12,613 nucleotides of DNA from JBAXAM01 sp964213355 (GCA_964213355.1 CAXOVY010000014.1:1-12613), one strand, 5' to 3'. Positions 1-6,573 are shown, numbered from the stretch's first letter. The notes: generated by a model not told the origin, from the letters alone. Translations and numbers: made by a program.

Positions 1-51
1 CTGGTGGGTCAATCTTTTTTAGCATAAGTGGGTCAGTTTTTGTTAGCGTCC
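1..51. mobile_element. Probable terminal tip of an IS21-family insertion sequence (rest lies left of the window)
   Basis: Two direct repeats with a 24-bp period start at 4 and 28; each begins GTGGGTCA, continues with a T-rich run and ends in TTAGC-like sequence. From general knowledge, subterminal repeats of the GTGGGTCA-T-rich type are typical of IS21-family ends. The inverse autotransporter reading frame stays open across the stretch, but its residues here (about 297-316) no longer look like a beta-barrel or its linker. I infer that the element body lies outside the window and that its end sits near 50-60. No istA or istB coding sequence is visible, so the family call rests on the repeat pattern alone. 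Confidence 0.5.
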
Positions 52-949
52 AGGTGCTAAACCCTTGAAGATTGCTGTTGCCTGTCAAACCAATTTTAAA
101 CTTAATACCAATATAACCACTGAAACGTCTTGGTTTATCGTATTGGGCTTGAGCTTCGATTTTTACGCCATCCAATATACCGAATAAACGTTTGTTAGAT
201 TTAGTATAGTCGTAAGTAAACCTAATTTTAGGTCCAGCAACTGTTTTTACCTCGCTTGCAGCAAAATAATAACCGCCGGCATAGCCAGTTAAACGATCAG
301 TAATCTCATAACCCAATTCTGCATCCATACCACCGATAGATTTTTCATAGTTTTTGGTGGTAGTTATTTGAACCTTAGTTGTTTCTTCTGAAATATTTAA
401 TTCTGGCAACCCGATTTCTTGAGAAGTTTTTATAGGTTTTTTTGTTAGTCCAATCGGCTTATAAACATTACCACCAATGAATAAATGTTCGTGCCAATAC
501 TCAAAACCAAAAGTTAATTGGTTAAAATGGTTTTGCTCAATGGTTCTTTTACGGTCAAATGCTCCATAAATGCCAAACATTTGTTCAGTACTAGGATAGA
601 GCTTCCTATAACCAAAATGAGCATTACCCTCGAATTGACTTCCACTGCGATCAAAAATCCTTAAATCGGTAAATAATAATTGATCATCTTTTTGTAATAG
701 AGGTATAAAAAGATCGTAAACTGTAGCAGCAGTAGATGATTGACGGAAATATTTTGCTCCACCAATTTCAAGATATGGCTGGTATTTGTTTTTCTGAGAA
801 AAAGAAATGTTCTGGTCGTTCTTGTGATAATTAGCAGCTAACAAAGCAGAAGGAAAACATAGGGCAAACAAAATAACTGTAACAAATAAATTGTTACTTT
901 TTTCGAGAAACGACAACTTTTTTAAATTAAGCTTAGATATCACTTGCAT
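1..949 (-). CDS. Inverse autotransporter (intimin/invasin-type) beta-barrel protein, 3' end lost, probably interrupted by an IS
   Basis: This frame is open from ATG at 949 to the window edge (316 codons). AGAGG at 957-961 lies 7 nt before the ATG and supports this start. Residues 1-20 are a charged n-region; 21-39 form a hydrophobic signal-peptide core ending ALLAA. The mature part opens with PYLEIGGAKYF and continues with alternating aromatic/polar strands (HFGYRKLY, GIYGAFD, LTFGFEYW, IGGNVYKP, ELGYEI, GYAGGYYFA, GYIGIKFKIGL). This is the pattern of the inverse-autotransporter beta domain, an outer-membrane barrel that exports a C-terminal passenger. The barrel seems complete to about residue 290. 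Soon afterwards the sequence enters an IS-like end, so the passenger is probably lost and the gene may be non-functional. Upstream sit a hairpin and tandem PmrA-like boxes. The family call is by strand pattern; another outer-membrane barrel family is the main alternative. Confidence 0.7.
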   Translation of the reverse strand, partial: MQVISKLNLKKLSFLEKSNNLFVTVILFALCFPSALLAANYHKNDQNISFSQKNKYQPYLEIGGAKYFRQSSTAATVYDLFIPLLQKDDQLLFTDLRIFDRSGSQFEGNAHFGYRKLYPSTEQMFGIYGAFDRKRTIEQNHFNQLTFGFEYWHEHLFIGGNVYKPIGLTKKPIKTSQEIGLPELNISEETTKVQITTTKNYEKSIGGMDAELGYEITDRLTGYAGGYYFAASEVKTVAGPKIRFTYDYTKSNKRLFGILDGVKIEAQAQYDKPRRFSGYIGIKFKIGLTGNSNLQGFSTWTLTKTDPLMLKKIDPP

Positions 950-1031
950 GGGATATCCTCTGTTGTTTGTAGCTTCTCCTGTTACTTAGCCACTCCTAAA
1001 TACGACAGCGCTCCGTGTGTCATTTCCGAGA

Positions 1032-1083
1032 TATTTAGCGCCCATTGCTTTGCAGAAATCGTTCGCAATGGCAACGCTAAATA
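1032..1083 (-). other. Imperfect hairpin at the 5' end of the inverse autotransporter transcript
   Basis: Arms 1032-1048 and 1065-1083 are inverted repeats: TATTTAGCG pairs with CGCTAAATA (9 bp) and CCATTGC pairs with GCAATGG (7 bp), with a small internal loop between them and a 16-nt apical loop. There is no T-tract on either side, so it is not an intrinsic terminator. If transcription starts about 7 nt after the proposed -10 (1094-1099), the hairpin is almost the first thing in a leader of about 138 nt. That would suit mRNA stabilisation or a regulator binding site. The role is inferred; the inverted repeat is plain in the sequence. Confidence 0.55.
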
Positions 1084-1093
1084 ATTATTGTTT

Positions 1094-1148
1094 ATTATGC
1101 TTCTTAATTATTAAAGAAAACTTAAGTGATTATTAAGGGAAGCTTAAG
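1094..1148 (-). promoter_or_regulatory. Tandem PmrA-like boxes and -10 of the inverse autotransporter gene
   Basis: TTAA tetramers lie at 1111, 1122, 1133 and 1144, exactly 11 bp apart. Read on the minus strand they form CTTAAGCTTCC, CTTAATAATCA, CTTAAGTTTTC and TTTAATAATTA, so a 22-bp box occurs twice with only C/T differences. The last half-site is followed after 10 bp by CATAAT (1099-1094) as -10. In Legionella and Coxiella the response regulator PmrA binds paired cTTAAT-type half-sites repeating every 11 bp near the -35 position. The match is strong by eye, and the promoter at 3678-3710 has the same geometry. Another OmpR-family regulator could use the same site. Confidence 0.6.
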
Positions 1149-1299
1149 CGCAGGACAATCGCATGAAATTTTTATTTAAGACAATAAGTTAAAATAGAAA
1201 AAGCAGAGGAATTTTGTAAAAATGCTCTTTGTTAACAAAAAACAAGGAGAAATAAATGGAAGAAATAAAAATAACCCTCACTATAATAAGAAATTTCGA

Positions 1300-1592
1300 A
1301 TCATTAAATTTCCTGCCGCCAATAGTGATAAACGCATGACACCAGAGGCGATTGACCATGCCACCATCAGAAAGGTATCAAACACTTTACCCCTCACGAT
1401 TTAAGGCGTACAGCAGCAAGCTTAATGACATCTCTTGGTATTTCCAGGTTGGTAGTAAGTAAATTGCTTAATTATGTTGAGAACAGCGTTACAGCGATTT
1501 ATGATAGACATGGTTACGATAAAGAGAAAAAACAAGCTATGTAGGTGTGTGGGGTGAAACTTAGAAAGATTATTTTTGAAAACACGGGGTAA
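1300..1592 (+). pseudogene. Tyrosine recombinase/integrase, 3' remnant with a frameshift and a nonsense codon
   Basis: The frame starting near 1305 gives FPAANSDKRMTPEAIDHA, typical of the catalytic domain of phage/island integrases. It then shifts frame near 1371, and from 1374 reads GIKHFTPHDLRRTAASLMTS, the box-II HxLR motif. Downstream come SKLLNYVENS and IYDRHGYDKEKKQAM, which holds the nucleophilic Tyr. A TAG at 1542 interrupts the end, but the same frame continues with LRKIIFENTG to TAA at 1590. The second conserved His (usually LLNHVE) is Tyr here. The N-terminal DNA-binding part is absent. The gene is dead and marks an old integrated element; the tRNA fragment at 2881-2923 is a candidate attachment site. 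Confidence 0.8.
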
Positions 1593-1655
1593 TTTTCATT
1601 GCATTAAATGTTAAAATAACAAATCTTTTTAAATTTAATTTTTAGTTGAGATTAT

Positions 1656-2504
1656 ATGAACGAAAAAGCGACAACAAGAGTAGCATTGTTTGAAGGCAAA
1701 AAAATTAGAAAAGCTTTGTGCAATAACGAATGGTGGTTTTCGGTTATTGATATAGTAGAGGCACTAACCGAAAGCACAAATCCACGTGATTATTGGTATA
1801 GAATGAAAGTTAGGGTAAAAACGGATGATGGTTGCGAGTTGTCGACAATTTGTCGACAACTGAAACTGGTGTCGGTTGATGGCAAGAAATACGAAACCGA
1901 TTGCGCTAATACTGAAGGTGTTTTGCGCATTATCCAATCCATTCCCTCTCCAAAAGCTGAACCTTTTAAGCTTTGGTTAGCGCGAGTAGGTTATGAAAGA
2001 ATACAAGAAATAGAAGATCCTGAGCTTGCAACTAAACGTACTCGCGAGATATACAAGGCTAAGGGGTATTCAGATGCATGGATTGAAAAACGTATGCGCG
2101 GTATTGAAATACGCGCTACTTTAACCGATGCATGGAAAAAACACGGCGTAAAAGAATCTAAAGAATATGAAATATTAACCGCTGAAATATCTAAAGCTGC
2201 TTTTGGGGTAACGCCAAGTGAATATAAAAAAATTAAGGGTTTAAAACGGGAAAACTTACGTGACCATATGAATGACCTTGAGCTAATTTTTTCGATGCTA
2301 GGTGAAGCTGCTACTACTGAAATTACCAATGTCGAACATCCCACAGGTCTTTATGAAAATAAAAAAGTTTCTAAACGCGGCGGAAATGTAGCGAAAGAAG
2401 CCCGGATCAAGCTTGAAAAAGAAACAGGTAAAAAAGTGGTAAACAAGGAAAATTATTTGGTAAATAAAACAGTGAAGCGTAAAACAATAGCGAATAAAGA
2501 TTAA
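1656..2504 (+). CDS. BRO-N domain protein with a DinD-like C-terminal half
   Basis: This is a 282-aa soluble protein. Residues about 8-115 fit the BRO-N (baculovirus-repeated-ORF, phage antirepressor) fold: FEGKKIRKALCNNEWWFSVI, then a VEALTES-type helix and LSTICRQLKL. From about residue 115 on it resembles E. coli DNA-damage-inducible protein D (DinD), with GLKRENLRDHMNDLELIFSM followed by THEIT-like linker, a GGNVAKEAR segment and a Lys-rich tail. E. coli DinD is LexA-controlled and inhibits RecA filaments; whether this protein does so is unknown. I see no clear CTGT-N8-ACAG LexA box upstream. The start is preceded only by a weak TTGAG at about 9 nt. It is the one intact gene between the integrase remnant and the tRNA fragment, so it is probably cargo of that element. 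An antirepressor role is the main alternative. Confidence 0.75.
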   Translation: MNEKATTRVALFEGKKIRKALCNNEWWFSVIDIVEALTESTNPRDYWYRMKVRVKTDDGCELSTICRQLKLVSVDGKKYETDCANTEGVLRIIQSIPSPKAEPFKLWLARVGYERIQEIEDPELATKRTREIYKAKGYSDAWIEKRMRGIEIRATLTDAWKKHGVKESKEYEILTAEISKAAFGVTPSEYKKIKGLKRENLRDHMNDLELIFSMLGEAATTEITNVEHPTGLYENKKVSKRGGNVAKEARIKLEKETGKKVVNKENYLVNKTVKRKTIANKD

Positions 2505-2880
2505 ATATTATCGCTACTGAATTAAAGATAGCTATTGCATCAATAAAAATAGATGCGCTATTAGTGTGTGTCTATTTCAAAGGCATACGAGAGTTTTGTT
2601 GTGGGTTATGAAAGAAGACCATTATTCTATAAAATTAAAAACCAAATAATTGAATCAATAATTTACTGGCTGATCGTACGGTCGGATTTAATAGCCAAAA
2701 ATTTTTAGTAAAACTTTTTATTAAAATATGGTTAAACACGACGAATGTTTTTTAAAATAAATAAGGGAAGAAATGGATGATCTTTTGATTGAGATTTGAT
2801 TGTATTTTTATAGCTATTAACAGCACACCCTACGCCTATCAGTATATAGGTGAATTAGGTAATCTTGAGTAAAGTTATAA
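2505..2880. other. Intergenic stretch with no recognisable gene
   Basis: Stop codons break every frame on both strands. A short imperfect hairpin lies near 2533-2561 (TGCATC with GATGCG) just after the BRO/DinD gene, but it has no T-tract. A purine-rich AAGGGAAG precedes an ATG near 2773 that opens only an 8-codon frame. I find no gene, RNA or repeat that I can support here. Confidence 0.5.
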
Positions 2881-2923
2881 GCCAAGTGTGACGGATTAGA
2901 ACCGCCGACCCTCTGGTTCGTAA
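2881..2923 (-). pseudogene. 3'-half tRNA-Arg(ACG)-like fragment, likely integrase attachment remnant
   Basis: Read on the minus strand, the segments line up piece by piece with the 3' half of tRNA-Arg(ACG): anticodon loop TTACGAA, stem strand CCAGA, variable GGGTC, T-stem GGCGG with CCGTC (5 bp including one G-T), T-loop TTCTAAT, then a 7-nt acceptor strand ACACTTG. The sequence 5' of the anticodon loop does not form the D-arm, acceptor or matching stem, so the gene is only a half. Position 57 of the T-loop is T instead of a purine. Integrases of the tyrosine family often recombine within the anticodon-loop-to-3'-end part of a tRNA gene, which is the part kept here. Confidence 0.55.
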
Positions 2924-3269
2924 TCTGGGGAAGCTGATGCGTACGTAGCCGATTACGATAGAGGTATGGCTAATACTGTTTGAAGCGTTTTTGAAAGCAA
3001 GGGCAAGAAAGCAAATATATATTATAATTCTGATGATCTTTTAAATGGTATGTCCAAGTGCCGTAAAGACGTTATAATATGTGTAGATCATGGAATTTAA
3101 AAGCAGCAAATTAAATGGCTTTGATGTCGCAAAACAACTGCATGAACAGGGCTTTACGAGATTGTATTTGTTGTCTGGTAGAACATTTGAAAAAGGTAAA
3201 GTTCCGGGTTATTTAACTGTAATTATGAAAACCGATACTGATGCTATTTTTAAACTGGTTGATAGTTAA
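2924..3269 (+). pseudogene. Receiver-like protein, frameshifted relative of the gene at 11657-12013
   Basis: One frame from about 2927 gives EADAYVADYDRGMANTV, a TGA, then SVFESKGKKANIYYNSDDLL and KDVIICVDHGI before TAA at 3098. A second frame from ATG 3090 gives 59 codons to TAA at 3267, including NGFDVAKQLHEQGFTRLYLL, SGRTFEKGK and a YLTVIMKTDTDAIFKLVDS end. Joined, these align along the length of the intact 118-aa protein (ICIEN with ICVDH, FELAERLYIAGYTKLYLLSG with FDVAKQLHEQGFTRLYLLSG). This copy keeps Asp at the phospho-acceptor position (CVDHG), Ser in LLSG and a Lys near the end, as in receiver domains. At least one nonsense codon and one frameshift make it a pseudogene; the 59-codon frame could still be translated but would lack the acceptor Asp. 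Confidence 0.75.
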
Positions 3270-3455
3270 AAGAGAGTATCAAAATACATTGTGAATCGGT
3301 GAATGGTAAGCTACAAAAAACTGTCTGTACTGGCTTGCCTTGTCATCAATTACTAGTATGGATGTCGGTGGGTAGCTGTAGGTGATACTGCCAGTTTAAA
3401 TTTAGATTGAGACGGTGCAGGGGAATTATATATTTCACAACAGCCAAATCTAAAC

Positions 3456-3656
3456 TTATTCGTCTTTATATTCACCATCTGCAAATTTAGTAGCGCAATA
3501 TAGATGACTTAAAGGTAAAGAAATTTTACTTGCCATACCATCATAAAAGCCATGTGATTTAAGCTTGTCAAGCTTTTTTATGCTTACGCCAAGCTTTCTA
3601 GCCAATTCTTCCTTAGTAAACGCCCCTGTTTTTACTTCTGGTTTATTGTTTGAAAT
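3456..3656 (-). pseudogene. Small HTH-like protein gene lacking an ATG start
   Basis: The frame reads SNNKPEVKTGAFTKEELARK, then LGVSIKKLDKLKSHGFYDG and ends DGEYKDE at TAA 3456. TKEELARKLGVSIKKLDKLK has the spacing of a helix-turn-helix. The codon before SNNKPE is ATT (3654-3656), and the one before that is a stop, so the frame has no ATG, GTG or TTG until an internal Met near residue 41. MSNNKPE would be a natural N-terminus, so ATG probably mutated to ATT; ATT initiation, as in infC, is rare but possible. No Shine-Dalgarno is obvious upstream. The gene diverges from cstA with its 5' end just beside the cstA promoter. The stretch 3270-3455 downstream holds nothing I can identify. Confidence 0.45.
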
Positions 3657-3677
3657 TTATGCGAGAAAATTAATTCA

Positions 3678-3710
3678 CTTAATAAAACCTTAATAATTCA
3701 GGCGTAATAT
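3678..3710 (+). promoter_or_regulatory. PmrA-like box and -10 of cstA
   Basis: CTTAAT occurs at 3678-3683 and again at 3689-3694, 11 bp apart, followed by AATTCAGGCG and TAATAT (3705-3710) as -10. The second half-site ends 10 bp before the -10, exactly as at the inverse autotransporter promoter on the other strand. The two promoters also share CACTTAA, TTAATAATT and AG at equal positions. This fits a PmrA-type activator bound in place of a -35. Transcription would start near 3717, giving a leader of about 30 nt. Confidence 0.6.
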
Positions 3711-3746
3711 ACACGAAGTTATTTTTAATTTATCTTGGTTAGACAA

Positions 3747-5573
3747 ATGAAGATACTAATATTACTCATCACCCTAATCTGTGTCTTTTCCCTAGCATAT
3801 CGCTATTATGCAGCTTTTATTGCCGCTAAAGTTTTAGTTTTAGACAATAAAAAAATAACCCCTTCTGTTAGCCGTAATGATGGCAGTGATTATGTACCTA
3901 CTAACAAGTGGATAGTATTTGGTCAACACTTTGCAGCTATTGCTGGCGCTGGACCTTTAATAGGGCCAGCGCTTGCAGCTCAATTCGGTTGGGGTCCTGG
4001 CTTTTTTTGGATCCTCATTGGTTCTGTCTTTGCTGGCGGTGTGCACGATATGGTTATTTTAACTGCCTCCATTAGGCATAACGGAGAATCTATTGCCAAT
4101 ATAGCCAAATCAGAAATAAGTTCGATGACAGGATTTATAACCGCAATATTAACTTTTTTTATTATCATTATAACTCTCGCTGGTGTTGGAATTGCCGTAG
4201 TTAATATTTTATATAATAATCCATGGGGAGTTTTTTCTATTTTTATGACCATTCCAATTGCCATGGTGGTCGGAATTTATATTTTTCGTATCAAAGGATC
4301 AATTATTATAGGATCTCTTGTTGGAATAGGCTTGGTATGCCTAGCAGTTTTTTCTGGTTCGTATGTAGTTAGCTCTAACATTGGCACATGGCTTTCTTTC
4401 AATAAAGAGACACTATCAATTATCCTTCCTGTTTATACATTTTTTATCATGGTATTGCCAGTTTGGTTGCTTCTAACTCCACGTGGTTATTTAAGCACCT
4501 ATATGAAAATAGGGGTTATTGTTTTATTAGCAGTTAGCCTTTTCTTTGTTCGACCAGAAATCAGACTCCCTTTCACCACTGAGTTTATTTCTGGCAATGG
4601 TCCTATTATTAACGGCCCATGGTGGCCTTATGTATTCATCACTATAGCTTGCGGGGCTATCTCTGGTTTTCACGCTCTTATAAGCACTGGAACAACCCCA
4701 AGAATTATAGAAAAGAAAAGCCATATACCTTTAATCGGATATGGAGCCATGTTGGCAGAAGGTTTTGTAGCAGCCATGGCGCTTTTGGTAGTGGCTACAC
4801 TTATCCCAGCTGATTATTTCGCAATTAATACCACAAAAGATGTTTTTGAAAAATTAAATATGGCTATAGTTGAATTACCAGAATTAAATACGATGGTTGG
4901 TATTGATGCTGCGCATCGTCCCGGCGGAGGTGTTTCCTTAGCAGTTGGTATGGCTCACATTTTTTCCGGTGTTGCCGCATGGCTTATTCCCACAATGAAA
5001 TATTGGTTTCAATTTATCATCATGTTTGAGGCTTTATTCATCCTAACCCTCATTGACTCAGGCGCCAGAGTTGCCCGCTACATATTACAAAATATTTTAG
5101 GGACAATTTGGTCCCCTCTAAAAGAAAGCAATAGCTTGCTCTATAGAATAACGTTAAGTATTGTAGTTTCTCTCATATGGGGATACCTTTTGTACACTGG
5201 GAATATATCCTCCATCTGGCCTTTATTCGGAACAACAAATCAAATACTTGCTTCATTAGCGCTTGCCATTGGAACAGCAGTAGTTATAAAATCCTGCAAG
5301 AAAAAGTCATACGCCCTTGTCACCATTATACCGTGTGTATTTATATTTATTACCGCCATACAAGCAAGCATAATGAATATCAAAACTTACTATATGAATG
5401 GACAAATTTTAAATATCTGGTTATGCGTAGCGCTTATAATAATGAGTGGGATTATTATGTTTGATAGCGTGCGTACTTGGATAGTCTTGTTAAAAAAACG
5501 CCATTCGAAACTTGTAATTAATAGCGCCACAGTATTTTATAGCGCTTCCCTAAATTGCAGAGACATGTTATAG
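3747..5573 (+). CDS. cstA: CstA-family carbon-starvation transporter, C-terminus altered by an IS630 insertion
   Basis: This polytopic inner-membrane transporter belongs to the CstA/BtsT family, which imports pyruvate by proton symport in E. coli and has also been linked to peptide use under starvation. The family signature is at residues 51-75 (PTNKWIVFGQHFAAIAGAGP, then LIGP), followed by FGWGPGFFWILIGSVFAGGVHD. Many hydrophobic helices continue to about residue 580, and GTTNQ, usual near the C-terminal third, is present. I chose ATG 3747; a TTG 12 nt upstream is less likely, and neither has a clear Shine-Dalgarno. Present length is 608 aa. The last 11 residues (YSASLNCRDML) come from the IS end; removing the IS and one TA restores TTT-TAA and a 597-aa protein. 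The IS also separates the gene from its original downstream sequence. Family call is firm; the substrate is inferred. Confidence 0.9.
   Translation: MKILILLITLICVFSLAYRYYAAFIAAKVLVLDNKKITPSVSRNDGSDYVPTNKWIVFGQHFAAIAGAGPLIGPALAAQFGWGPGFFWILIGSVFAGGVHDMVILTASIRHNGESIANIAKSEISSMTGFITAILTFFIIIITLAGVGIAVVNILYNNPWGVFSIFMTIPIAMVVGIYIFRIKGSIIIGSLVGIGLVCLAVFSGSYVVSSNIGTWLSFNKETLSIILPVYTFFIMVLPVWLLLTPRGYLSTYMKIGVIVLLAVSLFFVRPEIRLPFTTEFISGNGPIINGPWWPYVFITIACGAISGFHALISTGTTPRIIEKKSHIPLIGYGAMLAEGFVAAMALLVVATLIPADYFAINTTKDVFEKLNMAIVELPELNTMVGIDAAHRPGGGVSLAVGMAHIFSGVAAWLIPTMKYWFQFIIMFEALFILTLIDSGARVARYILQNILGTIWSPLKESNSLLYRITLSIVVSLIWGYLLYTGNISSIWPLFGTTNQILASLALAIGTAVVIKSCKKKSYALVTIIPCVFIFITAIQASIMNIKTYYMNGQILNIWLCVALIIMSGIIMFDSVRTWIVLLKKRHSKLVINSATVFYSASLNCRDML
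5540..5562 (+). repeat. Left terminal inverted repeat of the IS630 element
   Basis: Matches the reverse complement of 6551-6573 at 19 of 23 positions; the differences are GC versus AT at positions 5-6 and 18-19. It supplies the last codons and the TAG stop (5571-5573, just beyond) now used by cstA. Confidence 0.85.
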
Positions 5574-5605
5574 TCTTCTCGTTATTTTCTGAATGAGAGG
5601 AGCAA

Positions 5606-6558
5606 ATGACCGCAGCATACTCAATAGATTTACGTAAAAAGATTGTTTGGACGTATCAAGATGAGAACACAAGTTACTCTAAAGTTGCTAAAAGCTTTAA
5701 AGTAAGCGTGAATAGCGTAAAGCGTTATGTAAAACAGTATCGAGAAGATGGAGATTTATCGCCAAAAAAAGGTAACCAAGGAAGGCCGAGCAAGATTGAT
5801 GAAATGGGGTATGAAACTATACAAAAAATTATTCAGAATAAACCAGCGATCACTTTAGCAGAGCTATCGGAGTTATATTACAAAAAAAGAAAGATAAAAG
5901 CTGGTAGGTCTATATTGTCGAGGGCTTGTTTGAAATTAAATTTACGGCGAAAGAAGTTAAGTCGTTACGCTGCTGAGAGAGATCGCGATGATGTTAAAAA
6001 AAACGGCAAGAATATCTTGAGGTAATCAAGGATATTCCAGTACGAGATTTAATTTTCTTAGATGAATCTGGTGCTAATTTACGAATGGCTCCATTGTATG
6101 GTAGAGCTCCTGGTGGAGAAAGAGTTGTTAATGCTGTTCCTTTTAATCGAGGTAATCGACTAACCATGCTAAGTGCTATAAGTTTTGAAAAAATAGAAGC
6201 AGCATTGTATGGAGAATGGGCGGCTGATGGAGAAATATTTTTAAACTTCATCACGAGATGTTTATGTCCAGTTTTACAAAAGCGTCATGTTGTGATTATG
6301 GATAACGTGGCTTTTCATCAAGTTTGCGGTGTAAAAGAAGCCATCGAATCAACTGGAGCCAGACTAATTTATTTACCACCGTACTCACCAGATCTAAATC
6401 CTATAGAACAGATGTGGGGAAAGGTTAAAAATTGTTTACGTAAGGAATCAGCAAGAACGTTAGATAAATTTGCAATATCAATAAAGGTTGCTTTTATGAG
6501 CATTCAATCAACTGACTTGGCAAATTGGTATGGACACTGCGGCTATCGGACTCTATAA
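5606..6558 (+). CDS. IS630 transposase, two frames joined by a -1 frameshift
   Basis: The first frame runs 5606-6025 with AGAGGAG about 6 nt before its ATG. It encodes two HTH units: residues about 4-60 (IDLRKKIVWTYQDENTSYSK, VSVNSVKRYVKQY, then a GRPSK linker) and about 70-120. The second frame, open from 5998 to TAA 6556, has the catalytic domain: FLDESGAN, VVIMDNVAFHQ and PPYSPDLNPIEQMWG. These give the three acidic residues, with 34 residues between the second Asp and the Glu (DD34E), as usual for IS630. A -1 slip on eight A's (5996-6003) joins them as VKKKRQEYLEV, giving 317 aa, a normal family length. The joint is smooth in family terms, so frameshifting rather than decay is likely. The stop lies inside the right inverted repeat. 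Without the slip, only the DNA-binding half is made. Confidence 0.88.
5996..6003 (+). promoter_or_regulatory. A8 slippery run, probable programmed -1 frameshift site
   Basis: The reading frame is GTT-AAA-AAA-AAC, containing the slippery heptamer A-AAA-AAC. A stop of the unshifted frame follows at 6023-6025, while the -1 frame is open only from 5998 onward, so the overlap is confined to a window of about 28 nt around the A-run. No strong downstream stem is evident. Confidence 0.6.
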
Positions 6559-6573
6559 TTTAGGGAAATGCTA
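6551..6573 (-). repeat. Right terminal inverted repeat of the IS630 element
   Basis: Inverted copy of 5540-5562 with four mismatches. It contains the TAA stop of the transposase (6556-6558) and ends in GCTA just before the flanking TA. Confidence 0.85.

Larger units (their letters stand above)
5540..6573 (+). mobile_element. IS630-family insertion sequence, complete, 1,034 bp
   Basis: Both ends begin TAGC and are followed by TTCCCTAAATT and AGAG, forming inverted repeats of about 23 bp. A TA dinucleotide flanks each side (5538-5539 and 6574-6575), as expected for IS630 elements, which target and duplicate TA. The element carries one transposase in two overlapping frames. It lies in the stop codon of cstA, in the same orientation. 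The ends and catalytic motifs look intact, so the element may be active. The 197 bp between it and the next gene (6576-6772) contain nothing I recognise and were the original downstream flank of cstA. Confidence 0.9.

Noticed and set aside
1222..1404. 60-codon open frame starting MLFVNKKQG
   Set aside because: Only its second half resembles integrase sequence, which then continues in another frame; it is part of the decayed integrase, not a gene of its own. A 27-codon frame from ATG 1256 with a good AGGAG is also inside it and matches nothing.
1592..1655. Search for a LexA/SOS box before the BRO/DinD gene
   Set aside because: No CTGT-N8-ACAG-like site is visible, so SOS control is not claimed; LexA boxes in this lineage could differ.
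3401..3454. Inverted repeat TTTAGATT / AATCTAAA
   Set aside because: Eight AT-rich bases with a 38-nt loop are expected by chance in this composition.
3561..3580. AAGCT-loop-AGCTT followed by six T's, resembling an intrinsic terminator on the plus strand
   Set aside because: The stem is only 5 bp and AT-rich, and it lies inside the HTH reading frame; too weak to call.
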